A stretch of 54,016 bases of DNA from Lachnospiraceae bacterium TWA4 (GCA_000875945.1 JPZU01000001.1:1615959-1669974), one strand, 5' to 3'. Counted from the first letter of the stretch, positions 17,365 through 27,186 are shown. Program-made: numbers and translations. Notes: a model not told the origin generated them from the letters alone.

Positions 17365-17904
17365 ATGAGTAGATTAAAAGATTTATATAAAAATGAAATC
17401 GTAGATGCGATGACAAAGAAATTTGGCTACAAGAATGTAATGGAAGTTCCAAAGCTTGAAAAAGTTGTTATCAACATGGGCGTTGGTGAAGCTAAAGAAA
17501 ACTCTAAGCTTTTAGATGCTGCTGTAAAAGACCTTGAGACTATCGCTGGTCAGAAGGTTGTAACTACTAAGGCTAAGAAATCCGTTGCAAACTTTAAAAT
17601 TAGAGAAGGTATGCCAATTGGATGTAAAGTTACTTTACGTGGTGAAAAAATGTATGAATTCGTTGACCGTTTAGTTAACCTTTCACTTCCTCGTGTACGT
17701 GACTTTAGAGGTGTAAACCCTAACGCATTCGATGGCAGAGGTAACTACGCACTTGGCATTAAGGAACAGTTAATCTTCCCTGAAATTGAATATGATAAAG
17801 TTGACAAAGTAAGAGGTATGGATATCATCTTCGTTACTACAGCAAAGACTGATGAAGAAGCTCGTGAACTTTTGACATTATTTAATATGCCATTTCAGAA
17901 ATAG
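17365..17904 (+). CDS. rplE: 50S ribosomal protein L5
   Basis: A 179-residue L5, which binds 5S rRNA and contacts P-site tRNA. Typical stretches are [13 protein letters not shown] near residue 30, [14 protein letters not shown] near 90 and the C-terminal [15 protein letters not shown]. Length is normal. Confidence 0.98.
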   Translation: MSRLKDLYKNEIVDAMTKKFGYKNVMEVPKLEKVVINMGVGEAKENSKLLDAAVKDLETIAGQKVVTTKAKKSVANFKIREGMPIGCKVTLRGEKMYEFVDRLVNLSLPRVRDFRGVNPNAFDGRGNYALGIKEQLIFPEIEYDKVDKVRGMDIIFVTTAKTDEEARELLTLFNMPFQK

Positions 17905-17920
17905 GTAGGAGGAAATACCC

Positions 17921-18106
17921 ATGGCTAAAACTTCGATGAAAGTAAAGCAGCAGCGTAAGCCTAAATTCTCTACAAGAGAATATACTCGTTGCAAAATTTG
18001 TGGTCGTCCACATGCATATTTAAGAAAATACGGAATTTGCAGAATTTGCTTCCGTGAATTAGCATATAAAGGACAGATTCCAGGCGTTAAGAAAGCTAGC
18101 TGGTAA
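17921..18106 (+). CDS. rpsN: 30S ribosomal protein S14, zinc (type Z) form
   Basis: A 61-residue zinc-ribbon S14. The four ligands are CKIC and CRIC, in [14 protein letters not shown] and GICRICF. The zinc-free longer form is not present in the window. In other Firmicutes the two forms are exchanged under zinc limitation. Confidence 0.98.
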   Translation: MAKTSMKVKQQRKPKFSTREYTRCKICGRPHAYLRKYGICRICFRELAYKGQIPGVKKASW

Positions 18107-18160
18107 TTTGTCAAAAACATGCCAAAAACGGCAGTAGAAGAAAGCAAGGAGGAAAATAAC

Positions 18161-18562
18161 ATGACTATGAGCGATCCTATTGCAGATATGCTTACAAGAA
18201 TTCGTAATGCAAACACTGCAAAGCATGATACAGTAGATGTTCCTTCATCTAAGATGAAATTAGCGATTGCAAACATCTTAGTAGATGAAGGTTATATTGC
18301 AAAATATGACTTAGTTGAAGAAGGAAACTTCAAAACAATTCGTATTACCTTAAAATATGGTAAAGATAAAAATGAGAAGATCATTTCTGGTTTAAAGAAA
18401 ATTTCTAAACCTGGTCTTCGTGTATATGCAGGTTCTGAAGAATTACCTAGAGTATTAGGTGGTCTTGGTATCGCAATTATTTCTACTAACTTAGGTGTTA
18501 TGACTGATAAAGAAGCACGCGCTAAAAAAGTTGGTGGAGAAGTATTAGCATTTGTTTGGTAG
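18161..18562 (+). CDS. rpsH: 30S ribosomal protein S8
   Basis: A 133-residue S8, a central-domain assembly protein and the known autoregulator of the spc operon in Escherichia coli. I chose ATG 18161, preceded by AAGGAGG, giving [17 protein letters not shown]. An in-frame ATG at 18119 would add 14 atypical residues spanning the ribosome binding site itself. Confidence 0.97.
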   Translation: MTMSDPIADMLTRIRNANTAKHDTVDVPSSKMKLAIANILVDEGYIAKYDLVEEGNFKTIRITLKYGKDKNEKIISGLKKISKPGLRVYAGSEELPRVLGGLGIAIISTNLGVMTDKEARAKKVGGEVLAFVW

Positions 18563-18587
18563 GAAGTTCACTCAGTTTATCAAATCT

Positions 18588-18619
18588 AATCAGATTTATG
18601 CTTGCATAAAAATCTGATT
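18588..18619 (+). promoter_or_regulatory. strong hairpin between rpsH and rplF
   Basis: AATCAGATTT (18588-18597) pairs with AAATCTGATT (18610-18619), continued inward by ATG/CAT. It lies in a 156-base gap with no T run after it. It may be a processing or regulatory hairpin. Nothing else recognisable is in the gap apart from the rplF site TGGAGG. Confidence 0.45.
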
Positions 18620-18718
18620 GGATATTGTGAACATTTCTATGCTAAATGAGATAAATTTAAAAGAAACTATAAACATCCACTTAGATTGAGTTAATTAATA
18701 ATAAATGGAGGTACGGGC

Positions 18719-19261
18719 ATGTCACGTATAGGAAGAATGCCAATCGCAATCCCAGCAGGTGTTACTGTTGAAGTTGCAGAAAATAATAAAGTGACTGTAA
18801 AAGGTCCTAAGGGTACCCTTGAAAGAGTGTTACCAGTAGAAATGAGTATTAAAGTTGAAGGCGAAGAAGTTGTAGTTGCTAGACCTAATGACTTAAAGAG
18901 AATGAAATCTTTACATGGTTTAACTAGAACATTAATCGCAAACATGATCACTGGTGTTACCAATGGTTATGAAAAAGTTCTTGAAATCAACGGTGTTGGT
19001 TACAGAGCTGCTAAGCAGGGAAATAAGTTGGTTCTCTCTTTAGGTTATTCACATCCTGTAGAAATGATCGACCCTGAAGGACTTGAATCTATTGTTGAAA
19101 ATCAGACAAAGATTACAATCAAGGGTATTGATAAAGAAAAAGTTGGTCAGTATGCTGCTGAAATCAGAGATAAGAGACGTCCTGAGCCTTATAAGGGTAA
19201 AGGTATCAAGTATGCGGATGAAGTTATCAGACGTAAAGTTGGTAAGACAGGTAAGAAATAA
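18719..19261 (+). CDS. rplF: 50S ribosomal protein L6
   Basis: A 180-residue L6 with the duplicated fold typical of the family, near the sarcin-ricin loop. It starts [15 protein letters not shown] and ends with the conserved [20 protein letters not shown] stretch. It follows a 156-base gap after rpsH. Confidence 0.98.
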   Translation: MSRIGRMPIAIPAGVTVEVAENNKVTVKGPKGTLERVLPVEMSIKVEGEEVVVARPNDLKRMKSLHGLTRTLIANMITGVTNGYEKVLEINGVGYRAAKQGNKLVLSLGYSHPVEMIDPEGLESIVENQTKITIKGIDKEKVGQYAAEIRDKRRPEPYKGKGIKYADEVIRRKVGKTGKK

Positions 19262-19280
19262 TTAGGAGGAGTGACAAGAA

Positions 19281-19649
19281 ATGATTAGTAAGAAGTCAAG
19301 AAAAGAAGTTCGTGTTAAGAAACACAACAGAATTCGTAATCGTTTTGCGGGTACAAGTACAACCCCACGTTTGGCTGTGTTTAGAAGCAATAATCATATG
19401 TACGCTCAGATTATTGATGACACTGTCGGAAATACTTTAGTATCAGCTTCTACAACTCAGAAAGAAGTTAAAGCTGAACTTGAAAAAACTAATAACAAAG
19501 ATGCTGCTGCATATTTAGGAACCGTTATCGCTAAGAGAGCTCTTGAAAAAGGAATCACAAATGTTGTTTTTGATAGAGGCGGATTCATATATCAGGGTAA
19601 AGTTAAAGCATTAGCAGATGCAGCCAGAGAAGCTGGTCTGGAATTCTAA
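19281..19649 (+). CDS. rplR: 50S ribosomal protein L18
   Basis: A 122-residue L18, a 5S rRNA-binding protein of the central protuberance. Typical features are an Arg/Lys-rich N-terminus, [18 protein letters not shown] near residue 38 and [20 protein letters not shown] near the end. Confidence 0.98.
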   Translation: MISKKSRKEVRVKKHNRIRNRFAGTSTTPRLAVFRSNNHMYAQIIDDTVGNTLVSASTTQKEVKAELEKTNNKDAAAYLGTVIAKRALEKGITNVVFDRGGFIYQGKVKALADAAREAGLEF

Positions 19650-19665
19650 GCGAGGAGGAGAACAC

Positions 19666-20175
19666 ATGAAACGTACAATTGTTGATGCCAGCCAATTAGA
19701 ATTATCTGAAAAGGTTGTTGCAATCAAACGTGTTACCAAGGTTGTTAAAGGCGGACGTAATTTCAGATTTTCAGCATTGGTAGTAGTAGGAGATGGTAAC
19801 GGTCATGTAGGTGCCGGAATCGGTAAAGCTGCTGAAATTCCAGAAGCTATCCGTAAAGGTAAAGAAGATGCTACAAAGAACTTAATTACCGTTGCAATTA
19901 ATGATGATAATAGTATCCCACATGACAATATGGGTAAATATGGCAGTGCTTCTGTATTATTAAAGAAAGCACCTGCTGGTACTGGTGTTATCGCAGGTGG
20001 TCCTGCGCGTGCAGTTATCGAACTTGCAGGTATCAAAAACATCCGTACAAAATCACTTGGATCAAATAACAAACAGAATGTTGTATTAGCAACTATTGCT
20101 GGTTTAAGTCAGATTACTACTCCAGAAGAAGTAGCTAAGAAACGTGGAAAATCTGTAGAAGAAATTATCGGTTAG
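19666..20175 (+). CDS. rpsE: 30S ribosomal protein S5
   Basis: A 169-residue S5, at the mRNA entry site and a determinant of decoding accuracy and spectinomycin response. The double-stranded RNA-binding-like region [17 protein letters not shown] is near residue 40 and [16 protein letters not shown] near 108. The start is ATG 19666 after CGAGGAGGAG. An in-frame ATG at 19618 lies inside rplR and is rejected. Confidence 0.97.
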   Translation: MKRTIVDASQLELSEKVVAIKRVTKVVKGGRNFRFSALVVVGDGNGHVGAGIGKAAEIPEAIRKGKEDATKNLITVAINDDNSIPHDNMGKYGSASVLLKKAPAGTGVIAGGPARAVIELAGIKNIRTKSLGSNNKQNVVLATIAGLSQITTPEEVAKKRGKSVEEIIG

Positions 20176-20188
20176 GAGGAACTTCAAA

Positions 20189-20371
20189 ATGGCAGCAAAG
20201 TTAAAAGTTACATTAGTTAAGTCTCCTATCGGAGCAGTGCCAAAACACAGAAAGACTGTAGAAGCTTTAGGTCTTAAGAAAGTAAACAAGACAGTTGAAT
20301 TACCAGATAATGACGCTGTTCGTGGAATGATTTGGCATGTAAAACATTTAGTTAAAGTAGAAGAAATCTAA
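20189..20371 (+). CDS. rpmD: 50S ribosomal protein L30
   Basis: A 60-residue L30 of the short bacterial type: [20 protein letters not shown], then [16 protein letters not shown]. It lies 13 bases after rpsE with a GGTTAGGAGG site. Confidence 0.97.
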   Translation: MAAKLKVTLVKSPIGAVPKHRKTVEALGLKKVNKTVELPDNDAVRGMIWHVKHLVKVEEI

Positions 20372-20389
20372 TTCAGGAGGTGCAAATAA

Positions 20390-20830
20390 ATGGATTTATC
20401 AACATTAAAACCTGCTGAGGGTTCTAAACACAGCGATAGTTTTAGAAGAGGCCGTGGACATGGTTCAGGAAACGGTAAAACAGCTGGTAAAGGTCATAAA
20501 GGACAGAAGGCTCGTTCTGGAGCACCTAGAATTGGTTTCGAAGGTGGTCAGATGCCTTTATACAGAAGACTTCCTAAGAGAGGCTTCACAAATAGAAACT
20601 CTAAGGTTATCGTTGGTGTCAACGTATCTGTTTTAGAAGCTTTTGAAGCAGATTCAGTTGTATCTGTTGAAACCTTAATCGAAGCTGGAATCGTTAAAAA
20701 TCCTAGAGATGGTGTGAAGATTCTTGGCAATGGTGAACTTACTAAAAAGTTAACCGTAAAAGCTAATGCATTCAGTGAAGGTGCAAAAGCTAAAATTGAA
20801 GCTGCAGGTGGAACTTGCGAGGTAATCTAA
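20390..20830 (+). CDS. rplO: 50S ribosomal protein L15
   Basis: A 146-residue L15. The Gly/Arg/Lys-rich extended N-terminus ([20 protein letters not shown], residues 21-40) threads into 23S rRNA. The conserved [17 protein letters not shown] stretch follows near residue 52. It ends one base before the start of secY, suggesting coupled translation. Confidence 0.98.
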   Translation: MDLSTLKPAEGSKHSDSFRRGRGHGSGNGKTAGKGHKGQKARSGAPRIGFEGGQMPLYRRLPKRGFTNRNSKVIVGVNVSVLEAFEADSVVSVETLIEAGIVKNPRDGVKILGNGELTKKLTVKANAFSEGAKAKIEAAGGTCEVI

Positions 20831-20831
20831 T

Positions 20832-22151
20832 ATGATTGAAACACTCAAAAACGCATTTAAGATAAAGGACATTAGAAATAGAATCTTATTTACATTCTTT
20901 ATATTAGTTGTTGTTCGAGCAGGGTGTCAATTCCCTGTTCCGGGTGTTAATCATGATGTTGTCTCTAATTTTATGTCATCAAATACGGGCGATGCATTTA
21001 ATTTCTTTAATGCAATTACAGGTGGTTCCTTTGCGGAATTCGCCTTATTTGCATTAAATATCACTCCGTATATTACAGCATCCATCATTATGCAACTCTT
21101 AACAATTGCTATTCCTAAATTGGAAGAGTTACAAAAAGATGGTGAGGACGGCCGCAAAATAATTGCTCAGATTACTCGTTATGTGACGGTTGCTCTTGCT
21201 CTTATTGAATCAATTGCTATGTCAATTGGTTTTAGAAATCAAGGCTTGTTTAAAAATGATAACTGGCAATCAATTGTTTTGTGCGTAGCAACACTAACTG
21301 CAGGTTCTGCAGTTTTAATGTGGTTAGGTGAAAGAATTACAGAGAAGGGTATCGGGAATGGTATCTCAATTGTCTTAACAATTAATATTATTTCTTCTCT
21401 TCCTGGAGATTTAATGACAGTATATGAGCGTTTTGTACAAAGTGCATCAATTGCAATGAAGGTAGTATCTGTAATTGTTATCCTTGCTTTAATGGTAGCA
21501 ATGGTTGTATTTACTGTTTTATTACAAGAAGCACAACGTAAAATTCCAGTTCAGTATGCTAAGAAGATGCAGGGGCGTAAAATGATGGGAGGCCAGTCTT
21601 CTCATATTCCACTAAAAGTAAATACTGCAGGTGTTATTCCTGTAATCTTTGCTTCTTCAATTCTTTCCTTCCCTGTTGTAATTGCACAATTCTTTAATGT
21701 GGATTATTCAACAATTGGAGGCAAGATTTTATTAACTTTGAATTCATCAAATTGGTGTAGACCTGAACAGCCAATTTATTCAATTGGATTTTTGATTTAT
21801 GCAGTTTTGATAATTCTATTTGCCTACTTCTATACATCGATTACTTTTAATCCAGTAGAAGTGGCAACTAATATGAAAAAACAGGGTGGTTTTATTTTAG
21901 GAGTTCGTCCTGGTAAACCTACTTCTGAATATTTAACTAGGATTTTAAATTACATTATTCTTATTGGTGCAATCGGTTTATTAATCGTTTGTGCAGTACC
22001 AATCATCATCTCTGGTGTGTTTAATGTAAGTCGATTATCCTTTTTAGGTACATCATTAATTATTATTGTTGGTGTTGTACTAGAAACATTAAAACAAATT
22101 GAATCGTTAATGGCTGTACGCAGTTATCGAGGATTTTTAAATAACATGTAA
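20832..22151 (+). CDS. secY: protein translocase subunit SecY
   Basis: A 439-residue SecY, the ten-helix channel through which SecA (encoded at 46.5 kb) pushes preproteins. It starts MIETLKNAFKIKDIRNRI. The first helix is followed by the plug region, and conserved NITPYITASIIMQLL is near residue 75. The cytoplasmic loops GERITEKGIGNGIS and VAVRSYRGFLNNM-like tail are present. Its placement between rplO and adk is the usual spc-block order. Confidence 0.98.
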   Translation: MIETLKNAFKIKDIRNRILFTFFILVVVRAGCQFPVPGVNHDVVSNFMSSNTGDAFNFFNAITGGSFAEFALFALNITPYITASIIMQLLTIAIPKLEELQKDGEDGRKIIAQITRYVTVALALIESIAMSIGFRNQGLFKNDNWQSIVLCVATLTAGSAVLMWLGERITEKGIGNGISIVLTINIISSLPGDLMTVYERFVQSASIAMKVVSVIVILALMVAMVVFTVLLQEAQRKIPVQYAKKMQGRKMMGGQSSHIPLKVNTAGVIPVIFASSILSFPVVIAQFFNVDYSTIGGKILLTLNSSNWCRPEQPIYSIGFLIYAVLIILFAYFYTSITFNPVEVATNMKKQGGFILGVRPGKPTSEYLTRILNYIILIGAIGLLIVCAVPIIISGVFNVSRLSFLGTSLIIIVGVVLETLKQIESLMAVRSYRGFLNNM

Positions 22152-22216
22152 TTATTTAGAGGAAAATGAAAATTTTTTCAGTTGGCTCTGAATAATTAGA
22201 ATTATTAAGTAAAGAT

Positions 22217-22240
22217 GGCGGGGGGAATTTTCTTCCCGTC
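22217..22240 (+). promoter_or_regulatory. GC-rich hairpin between secY and adk
   Basis: GGCGGGGG (22217-22224) can pair with TTCCCGTC (22233-22240) using G:U pairs. It is the only strongly structured part of the 113-base gap. A T-poor downstream side makes a full terminator unlikely. Confidence 0.3.
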
Positions 22241-22264
22241 AAATTTTGGATTGGAGGATAAGCC

Positions 22265-22909
22265 ATGAAAATTGTAATGTTAGGTGCTCCTGGTGCTGGT
22301 AAAGGTACTCAGGCAAAAATGATCGAAAAAAAATATGCCATTCCTCATATTTCTACTGGAGATATCTTCAGAGCAAATATTAAAAATGGCACAGAACTTG
22401 GTAAAAAAGCAAAAAGCTATATGGATGCAGGTCAGTTAGTTCCTGATGAATTGACTGTTGATTTATTAATGGATCGAATCGCTAAAGAAGATTGTGCAAA
22501 TGGTTATATTTTAGATGGTTTCCCAAGAACTATTAATCAGGCTGAATGTTTAGAAGAAGCTCTTTCTAAAAAGGGAGAAGCAATTGACTATGCAATCGAC
22601 GTTGAAGTTCCAGATGAAAATATTATCAATCGTATGGGTGGAAGACGTGCTTGCTTAAATTGTGGAGCTACCTATCATGTTGTTCATATTCCTCCAAAAA
22701 CAGAGGGTATTTGTGATAAATGTGGAAATGAGTTAATCTTAAGAGATGATGATAAGCCAGAAACTGTAGGAAAACGTTTAGATGTTTATCATGCACAGAC
22801 TCAGCCATTAATTGATTTTTATACCAAAAAAGGTGTGTTAAAAGAAGTTGATGGAACTAAAGACATGGAAGACGTATTTTCTACAATCGTAAATATCTTA
22901 GGAGAGTAA
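22265..22909 (+). CDS. adk: adenylate kinase, zinc-containing long form
   Basis: A 214-residue adenylate kinase, which converts ATP plus AMP to two ADP. The P-loop GAPGAGKGTQA starts at residue 7. The AMP-binding segment has HISTGDIFRANI and LDGFPRTINQAE. The LID domain (about 125-160) carries four zinc ligands, Cys130-x2-Cys133 and CDKC, as in many Gram-positive enzymes. Its place between secY and map is the usual one. Confidence 0.98.
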   Translation: MKIVMLGAPGAGKGTQAKMIEKKYAIPHISTGDIFRANIKNGTELGKKAKSYMDAGQLVPDELTVDLLMDRIAKEDCANGYILDGFPRTINQAECLEEALSKKGEAIDYAIDVEVPDENIINRMGGRRACLNCGATYHVVHIPPKTEGICDKCGNELILRDDDKPETVGKRLDVYHAQTQPLIDFYTKKGVLKEVDGTKDMEDVFSTIVNILGE

Positions 22910-22916
22910 TATAAGA

Positions 22917-23678
22917 ATGTCTGTTACAATTAAATCTGCTAGAGAAATTGAGCTTATGAAAGAAGCTGGAAGAATTTTAGCAATCGTTCATGAAGAATTA
23001 GAAAAATTTGTTAGACCTGGAATTTCTACTTTAGATATTGATAAAAAGGGAGAAGAGTTAATTAGAAGTTTTGATTGTATTCCTTCTTTCTTGGATTATA
23101 ATGGATATCCAGCATCTATTTGTGTATCAGTCAATGATGAAGTGGTCCATGGTATTCCACATAAAGATCATTACATTGATGAAGGAGATATTGTCAGTTT
23201 AGATGCGGGTGTAATCTATAAAGGATATCATTCAGATGCAGCAAGAACATGGGCAGTAGGAGAAGTCAGTGATGAAGCAAAGAAATTAATGGATGTCACT
23301 CGTCAGAGTTTCTTTGAAGGAATTAAATTTGCAAAAGCTGGCAATCATTTATATGATATTTCTAATGCAATTGATGCATATGTAAGACCTTTTGGTTATG
23401 GAATCGTCAGAGAATTAGTTGGTCATGGAATTGGAACACATCTTCATGAAGATCCTGAAATTCCTAATTTCAAACAGAAGAGAAAAGGAATTAAATTACA
23501 AGCTGGAATGACTTTAGCCATTGAGCCTATGATTAATATAGGACGTCCAGATGTTGAATGGTTAGACGATGATTGGACAGTCGTAACAGAAGATGGTACG
23601 TTAGCAGCACATTATGAAAATACTGTGTTAATAACCGATGACGAACCGATCATCCTTTCATTACGCGATGTACAATAA
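22917..23678 (+). CDS. map: methionine aminopeptidase, type I
   Basis: A 253-residue type I enzyme removing the N-terminal Met of new proteins as they leave the ribosome. The pita-bread fold metal ligands can be placed: Asp in SLDAGVIYKGYHSDAAR (two), His in LVGHGIGTHLHEDP, Glu in AIEPMINIG and Glu in VTEDGTLAAHYENT. It has no N-terminal zinc finger. It starts 7 bases after adk. Confidence 0.97.
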   Translation: MSVTIKSAREIELMKEAGRILAIVHEELEKFVRPGISTLDIDKKGEELIRSFDCIPSFLDYNGYPASICVSVNDEVVHGIPHKDHYIDEGDIVSLDAGVIYKGYHSDAARTWAVGEVSDEAKKLMDVTRQSFFEGIKFAKAGNHLYDISNAIDAYVRPFGYGIVRELVGHGIGTHLHEDPEIPNFKQKRKGIKLQAGMTLAIEPMINIGRPDVEWLDDDWTVVTEDGTLAAHYENTVLITDDEPIILSLRDVQ

Positions 23679-23691
23679 AAAGGAGTTACCT

Positions 23692-23970
23692 ATGATCGGT
23701 ACCTTAGTAAAGTCTAGGGCAGGACATGATAAAGATGAATTTTTCTTCATATTAAATATAGTAGGAGAATACATCTATTTGGTAAATGGAAAAACAAAGA
23801 CAACCACTAATCCAAAAAAGAAGAAGTTAAAACATCTTCAATGTTATAACTATAAAGATGAACTCCTAGTTCAAAAGTATGAACGAGGAGAAACAATTAG
23901 AAACGAAGACATTCGACATGCAATGAAAAAATGGAGGGTATTGAATAATGGCAAAAGACGATGTAATTGA
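23692..23970 (+). CDS. KOW-domain RNA-binding-like protein
   Basis: A 92-residue basic protein with an N-terminal KOW-like beta segment ([19 protein letters not shown]) and Lys-rich tail, of the L14e-like KOW family often found between map and infA in Clostridia. A ribosome or RNA-binding role is inferred from the domain and position. The start is ATG 23692 after AAAGGAG; an in-frame start at 23638 lies within map. Its last 23 bases overlap the beginning of infA, so the two are probably coupled. Confidence 0.88.
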   Translation: MIGTLVKSRAGHDKDEFFFILNIVGEYIYLVNGKTKTTTNPKKKKLKHLQCYNYKDELLVQKYERGETIRNEDIRHAMKKWRVLNNGKRRCN

Positions 23971-24166
23971 ATTAGAAGGAACAGTAGTGGAAAAACTTCC
24001 AAATGCAATGTTTCAAGTAGAATTAGAAAATGGACATAAAGTATTAGCCCATATCAGTGGAAAGCTTCGTATGAACTTTATCAGAATTTTACCTGGAGAT
24101 AAAGTAACCATTGAGTTATCTCCATATGATTTAAATAAAGGAAGAATTATTTGGAGAGCAAAATAA
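23948..24166 (+). CDS. infA: translation initiation factor IF-1
   Basis: A 72-residue IF-1, an OB-fold protein occupying the 30S A site during initiation. It begins [20 protein letters not shown], and contains the conserved [20 protein letters not shown] and [13 protein letters not shown] stretches. Length is exactly that of the family. GGAGG lies upstream inside the KOW gene. Confidence 0.98.
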   Translation: MAKDDVIELEGTVVEKLPNAMFQVELENGHKVLAHISGKLRMNFIRILPGDKVTIELSPYDLNKGRIIWRAK

Positions 24167-24235
24167 CTATTTAGGTTTAACTTCGAAATAGTTATAAATT
24201 GTATTTAAAAAAGTACAAAAATTGCAAAAAACAGC

Positions 24236-24264
24236 TTGCTTTATTTAAATGATGATGTTATACT
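24236..24264 (+). promoter_or_regulatory. internal promoter before rpmJ
   Basis: TTGCTT (24236-24241), a 17-base spacer and TATACT (24259-24264) lie in the infA-rpmJ gap. It would drive rpmJ and the alpha block (rpsM-rpsK-rpsD-rpoA-rplQ) independently of the S10 promoter. Confidence 0.65.
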
Positions 24265-24298
24265 GATATGCGGACTTTTTGAAAGGAGAGTAATTATT

Positions 24299-24412
24299 GT
24301 GAAAGTTAGATCATCAGTAAAGCCTATTTGCGAAAAGTGCAAAATTATTAAAAGAAAAGGCAGTATCAGAGTAATCTGTGAGAACCCGAAACACAAACAA
24401 AGACAGGGTTAG
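24299..24412 (+). CDS. rpmJ: 50S ribosomal protein L36, zinc form
   Basis: A 37-residue L36 starting with GTG at 24299, with AAGGAG about ten bases upstream. It reads [19 protein letters not shown] and then [14 protein letters not shown]. The zinc ligands are Cys11, Cys14, Cys27 and His32. Length and sequence are fully typical. Confidence 0.97.
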   Translation: MKVRSSVKPICEKCKIIKRKGSIRVICENPKHKQRQG

Positions 24413-24458
24413 TTAGCTCAGTCCTCTCTTTGAATCCACAAGCTTCTATAGGGAGCTA

Positions 24459-24488
24459 GTAAGAAACACACGAGTGTGTGTAACTTAC
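24459..24488 (+). promoter_or_regulatory. hairpin in the rpsM leader
   Basis: GTAAG…ACACA (24459-24470) pairs with TGTGT…CTTAC (24475-24488). It lies in the 121-base gap between rpmJ and rpsM without a T run, so it may be a ribosomal-protein binding or processing site. Confidence 0.4.
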
Positions 24489-24533
24489 AAAGAATTAATT
24501 AAGAATATAACTAAAACGGAGGTGTAACACACT

Positions 24534-24905
24534 ATGGCTCGTATTTCTGGTGTTGATTTACCAAGAGAAAAACGAATTGAAATCGCTTTAACTTACATCT
24601 ATGGTATTGGACCTGCAACTGCTAAGCAGTTATTAGAAAAAGCAGAGGTTAATCCTGATATCCGTGTTAAGGATATCACCGATGATGATGTTAAGAAGAT
24701 TACAGCAGCGATTGAAGAACTCGATGTCTTGGTAGAAGGTGATTTACGTAGAGAAATCGCTATGAATATTAAGAGACTTCAGGAAATCGGATGCTACAGA
24801 GGCATTCGTCATAGAAGAGGTCTTCCAGTTCGTGGACAGAAGACTAAGACCAATGCGAGAACTCGTAAAGGTCCTAAGAAAACAGTTGCTAATAAGAAGA
24901 AATAA
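24534..24905 (+). CDS. rpsM: 30S ribosomal protein S13
   Basis: A 123-residue S13, forming intersubunit bridges and contacting P-site tRNA with its basic tail. It begins [20 protein letters not shown] and contains [26 protein letters not shown] split by the usual turn. The start follows ACGGAGGTG. Confidence 0.98.
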   Translation: MARISGVDLPREKRIEIALTYIYGIGPATAKQLLEKAEVNPDIRVKDITDDDVKKITAAIEELDVLVEGDLRREIAMNIKRLQEIGCYRGIRHRRGLPVRGQKTKTNARTRKGPKKTVANKKK

Positions 24906-24988
24906 TTTATTTAGTTTATTAGTAAAAATTTGTAAGACTTGTAGAAATATACTAAGAAAGGAACCCGACAGGGAAAGGTTAGTTTATA

Positions 24989-25390
24989 ATGGCTACTAAA
25001 AAAGTGTCAGCAAAGAAAGTGACTAAAAGACGTGTCAAGAAAAACGTTGAACGCGGACAAGCGCACATTCAATCATCTTTCAACAATACAATCGTAACCC
25101 TGACTGATAATCAGGGAAATGCTCTTTCATGGGCAAGTGCAGGCGGTCTGGGATTTAGAGGTTCAAGGAAATCTACTCCCTATGCAGCTCAGATGGCTGC
25201 AGAGACTGCAACAAAGGCAGCTTTAATTCATGGATTAAAATCTGTAGATGTTATGGTAAAAGGACCAGGTTCAGGACGTGAGGCAGCTATCAGAGCGCTT
25301 CAGGCTTGTGGTCTTGAAGTAACAAGTATCAAGGACGTAACACCTGTACCACATAATGGTTGTCGTCCACCAAAACGCAGAAGAGTCTAA
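24989..25390 (+). CDS. rpsK: 30S ribosomal protein S11
   Basis: A 133-residue S11, in the platform next to the E site. Conserved stretches are [16 protein letters not shown] near residue 26, [19 protein letters not shown] near 52, [14 protein letters not shown] near 90 and the C-terminal [13 protein letters not shown]. Confidence 0.98.
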   Translation: MATKKVSAKKVTKRRVKKNVERGQAHIQSSFNNTIVTLTDNQGNALSWASAGGLGFRGSRKSTPYAAQMAAETATKAALIHGLKSVDVMVKGPGSGREAAIRALQACGLEVTSIKDVTPVPHNGCRPPKRRRV

Positions 25391-25405
25391 TAGGAGGTAA
25401 GTAAA

Positions 25406-25996
25406 GTGGCAGTTAATCGCGTTCCAGTTCTTAAAAGATGTAGATCTCTTGATCTTGAACCTATGTACTTAGGCATTGATAAGAAGTCAAATAGAACAAA
25501 GAAAACCGGAAAGAAATTAAGTGAATACGGCCTTCAGTTAAGAGAAAAACAGAAAGCTAAATTCATTTATGGTGTGTTAGAAAAACCTTTTAGAAATTAC
25601 TATACAAAGGCTAAGAGAATGCAGGGACAGGTTGGTGAAAACCTTATGATTCTCTTAGAGAGAAGAATCGACAATGTTCTCTTTAGAGCAGGACTTGGTC
25701 GTACCAGAAAAGAAACCCGTCAGATCGTAGATCACAAACAGGTTTTAGTAAATGGTAAATTAGTGAATATCCCTTCTTACCAGGTTAAAGCTGGGGATGT
25801 TATCACTGTAAGAGAATCAAAGAAAGATTCTCAGAGATATAAAGATATTTTAGAGGTAACAGCTGGAAGAATCGTTCCTGAATGGTTAGATGTTGATACA
25901 GAAAACTTATCAGTAACTGTTAAAGAATTACCTACTAGAGTAATGATTGACGTTCCTGTAAACGAAATGTTAATCGTCGAATTATATTCTAAATAA
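25406..25996 (+). CDS. rpsD: 30S ribosomal protein S4 (zinc-free form)
   Basis: A 196-residue S4, a primary 16S-binding protein involved in fidelity and mRNA unwinding. It starts with GTG after AGGAGG. The N-terminus lacks the four-Cys zinc motif of some S4 proteins. The S4 RNA-binding domain is RIDNVLFRAGLGRTRKETRQ and VLVNGKLVNIPSYQVKAGD. In other bacteria S4 represses the alpha operon. A terminator-like hairpin follows before rpoA. Confidence 0.97.
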   Translation: MAVNRVPVLKRCRSLDLEPMYLGIDKKSNRTKKTGKKLSEYGLQLREKQKAKFIYGVLEKPFRNYYTKAKRMQGQVGENLMILLERRIDNVLFRAGLGRTRKETRQIVDHKQVLVNGKLVNIPSYQVKAGDVITVRESKKDSQRYKDILEVTAGRIVPEWLDVDTENLSVTVKELPTRVMIDVPVNEMLIVELYSK

Positions 25997-26010
25997 TAAA
26001 GGCAGTCGAC

Positions 26011-26048
26011 CCCAGAGGTACTGTTTAACAGCACTTCTGGGTTGTTTT
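26011..26048 (+). terminator. terminator-like hairpin between rpsD and rpoA
   Basis: CCCAGAGGT (26011-26019) pairs with ACTTCTGGG (26033-26041), with an inner CTGT/ACAG pair, followed by TTGTTTT. It lies inside the ribosomal operon and so probably acts as a partial terminator or attenuator that sets rpoA-rplQ expression. Confidence 0.65.
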
Positions 26049-26104
26049 GCTTTAAGTATATTTATAACCCGAAGGTTCTGAGTCCTTAAAGGAGGCGCTA
26101 TATA

Positions 26105-27070
26105 GTGTTCGATTTTGAAAAACCTAATATTGAAATCGTAGAGATTTCTGATGATAAAAAATACGGTAAGTTTGTTGTTGAACCATTAGAACGTGGATAT
26201 GGTACAACCCTCGGAAATTCTTTAAGAAGAATTATGCTTTCTTCTTTACCTGGATGCGCAGTAAGCCAGATTAAAATCGAAGGTGTGTTCCATGAATTTA
26301 GTCCAATTCCTGGAGTAAAGGAAGACGTTGCCGAAATTATCATGAATATTAAGAACCTTGCCATCAAGAACAACAGTGATACAAATGAAGTAAAAACTGC
26401 TTGTATCGAATTTGAAGGTGAAGGCGTTGTAACTGCAGCTGATATTCATACAGATGCAGATTTAGAGATTCTTAATAAGGATCTTGTTATTGCTACTTTA
26501 AATGGTGGACCAGACTGTAAATTATACATGGAACTTACCATTACAAATGGTCGTGGCTATGTAAGTGCAGAACGTAATAAAGATGATGAATTACCAATTG
26601 GCGTAATTGCTATTGATTCCATCTATACACCTGTAGAAAGAGTAAATCTTAAAGTAGAAAATACCCGTGTTCGTCAGATCACAGATTTTGATAAATTAAC
26701 TTTAGATGTTGTAACTAATGGAACTTTAGCTCCAGATGAGGCTGTAAGTCTTGCTGCAAAAGTACTTAGTGAACATTTAAGCTTATTCATTGATCTTTCT
26801 GAAAATGCCAAAACTGCTGAAATTATGGTAGAAAAAGAAGACAATGAAAAAGAAAAAGTTCTTGAAATGAATATTGATGAATTAGAACTTTCAGTTCGTT
26901 CATACAACTGCTTAAAACGTGCAGGTATCAATACCGTTGAAGAACTTTGCAATAGAACTCCTGAAGACATGATGAAGGTTCGTAACTTAGGACGTAAATC
27001 ATTAGAGGAAGTTTTAGCAAAATTAAAAGAACTAGGTTTAGAATTAAATCCTAGTGAAGAAACCAATTAA
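26105..27070 (+). CDS. rpoA: DNA-directed RNA polymerase subunit alpha
   Basis: A 321-residue alpha subunit, the dimeric scaffold of RNA polymerase. It begins with GTG after AAAGGAGGCG. The N-terminal domain has [20 protein letters not shown] near residue 30. A short acidic linker leads to the C-terminal domain (about 255-315) with [17 protein letters not shown] and [11 protein letters not shown], the helix-hairpin-helix that binds UP elements and activators. Confidence 0.98.
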   Translation: MFDFEKPNIEIVEISDDKKYGKFVVEPLERGYGTTLGNSLRRIMLSSLPGCAVSQIKIEGVFHEFSPIPGVKEDVAEIIMNIKNLAIKNNSDTNEVKTACIEFEGEGVVTAADIHTDADLEILNKDLVIATLNGGPDCKLYMELTITNGRGYVSAERNKDDELPIGVIAIDSIYTPVERVNLKVENTRVRQITDFDKLTLDVVTNGTLAPDEAVSLAAKVLSEHLSLFIDLSENAKTAEIMVEKEDNEKEKVLEMNIDELELSVRSYNCLKRAGINTVEELCNRTPEDMMKVRNLGRKSLEEVLAKLKELGLELNPSEETN

Positions 27071-27078
27071 TCCGCTAT

Positions 27079-27147
27079 AGTAAGACCACAGGCATATAGA
27101 GGATTCCATAATTATGGAGTAAATGGATAGACAGTAAGACCATAGGC
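27079..27147 (+). repeat. direct repeat pair flanking a palindrome, rpoA-rplQ gap
   Basis: AGTAAGACCACAGGC (27079-27093) recurs as AGTAAGACCATAGGC (27133-27147), one mismatch in 15. Between them lies the perfect palindrome TCCATAATTATGGA (27105-27118). The arrangement is upstream of the rplQ start and may be a protein-binding site on DNA or mRNA. Confidence 0.5.
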
Positions 27148-27186
27148 GTGTCATCTTGCTCCTTTTATAAGTAGGAGGAATAAAAA

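Noticed and set aside
26674-27066. A 130-residue reverse-strand open frame inside rpoA
   Set aside because: It lies wholly within a confident gene, has no ribosome binding site and no family-like sequence. It is a shadow of AT-rich codon use.
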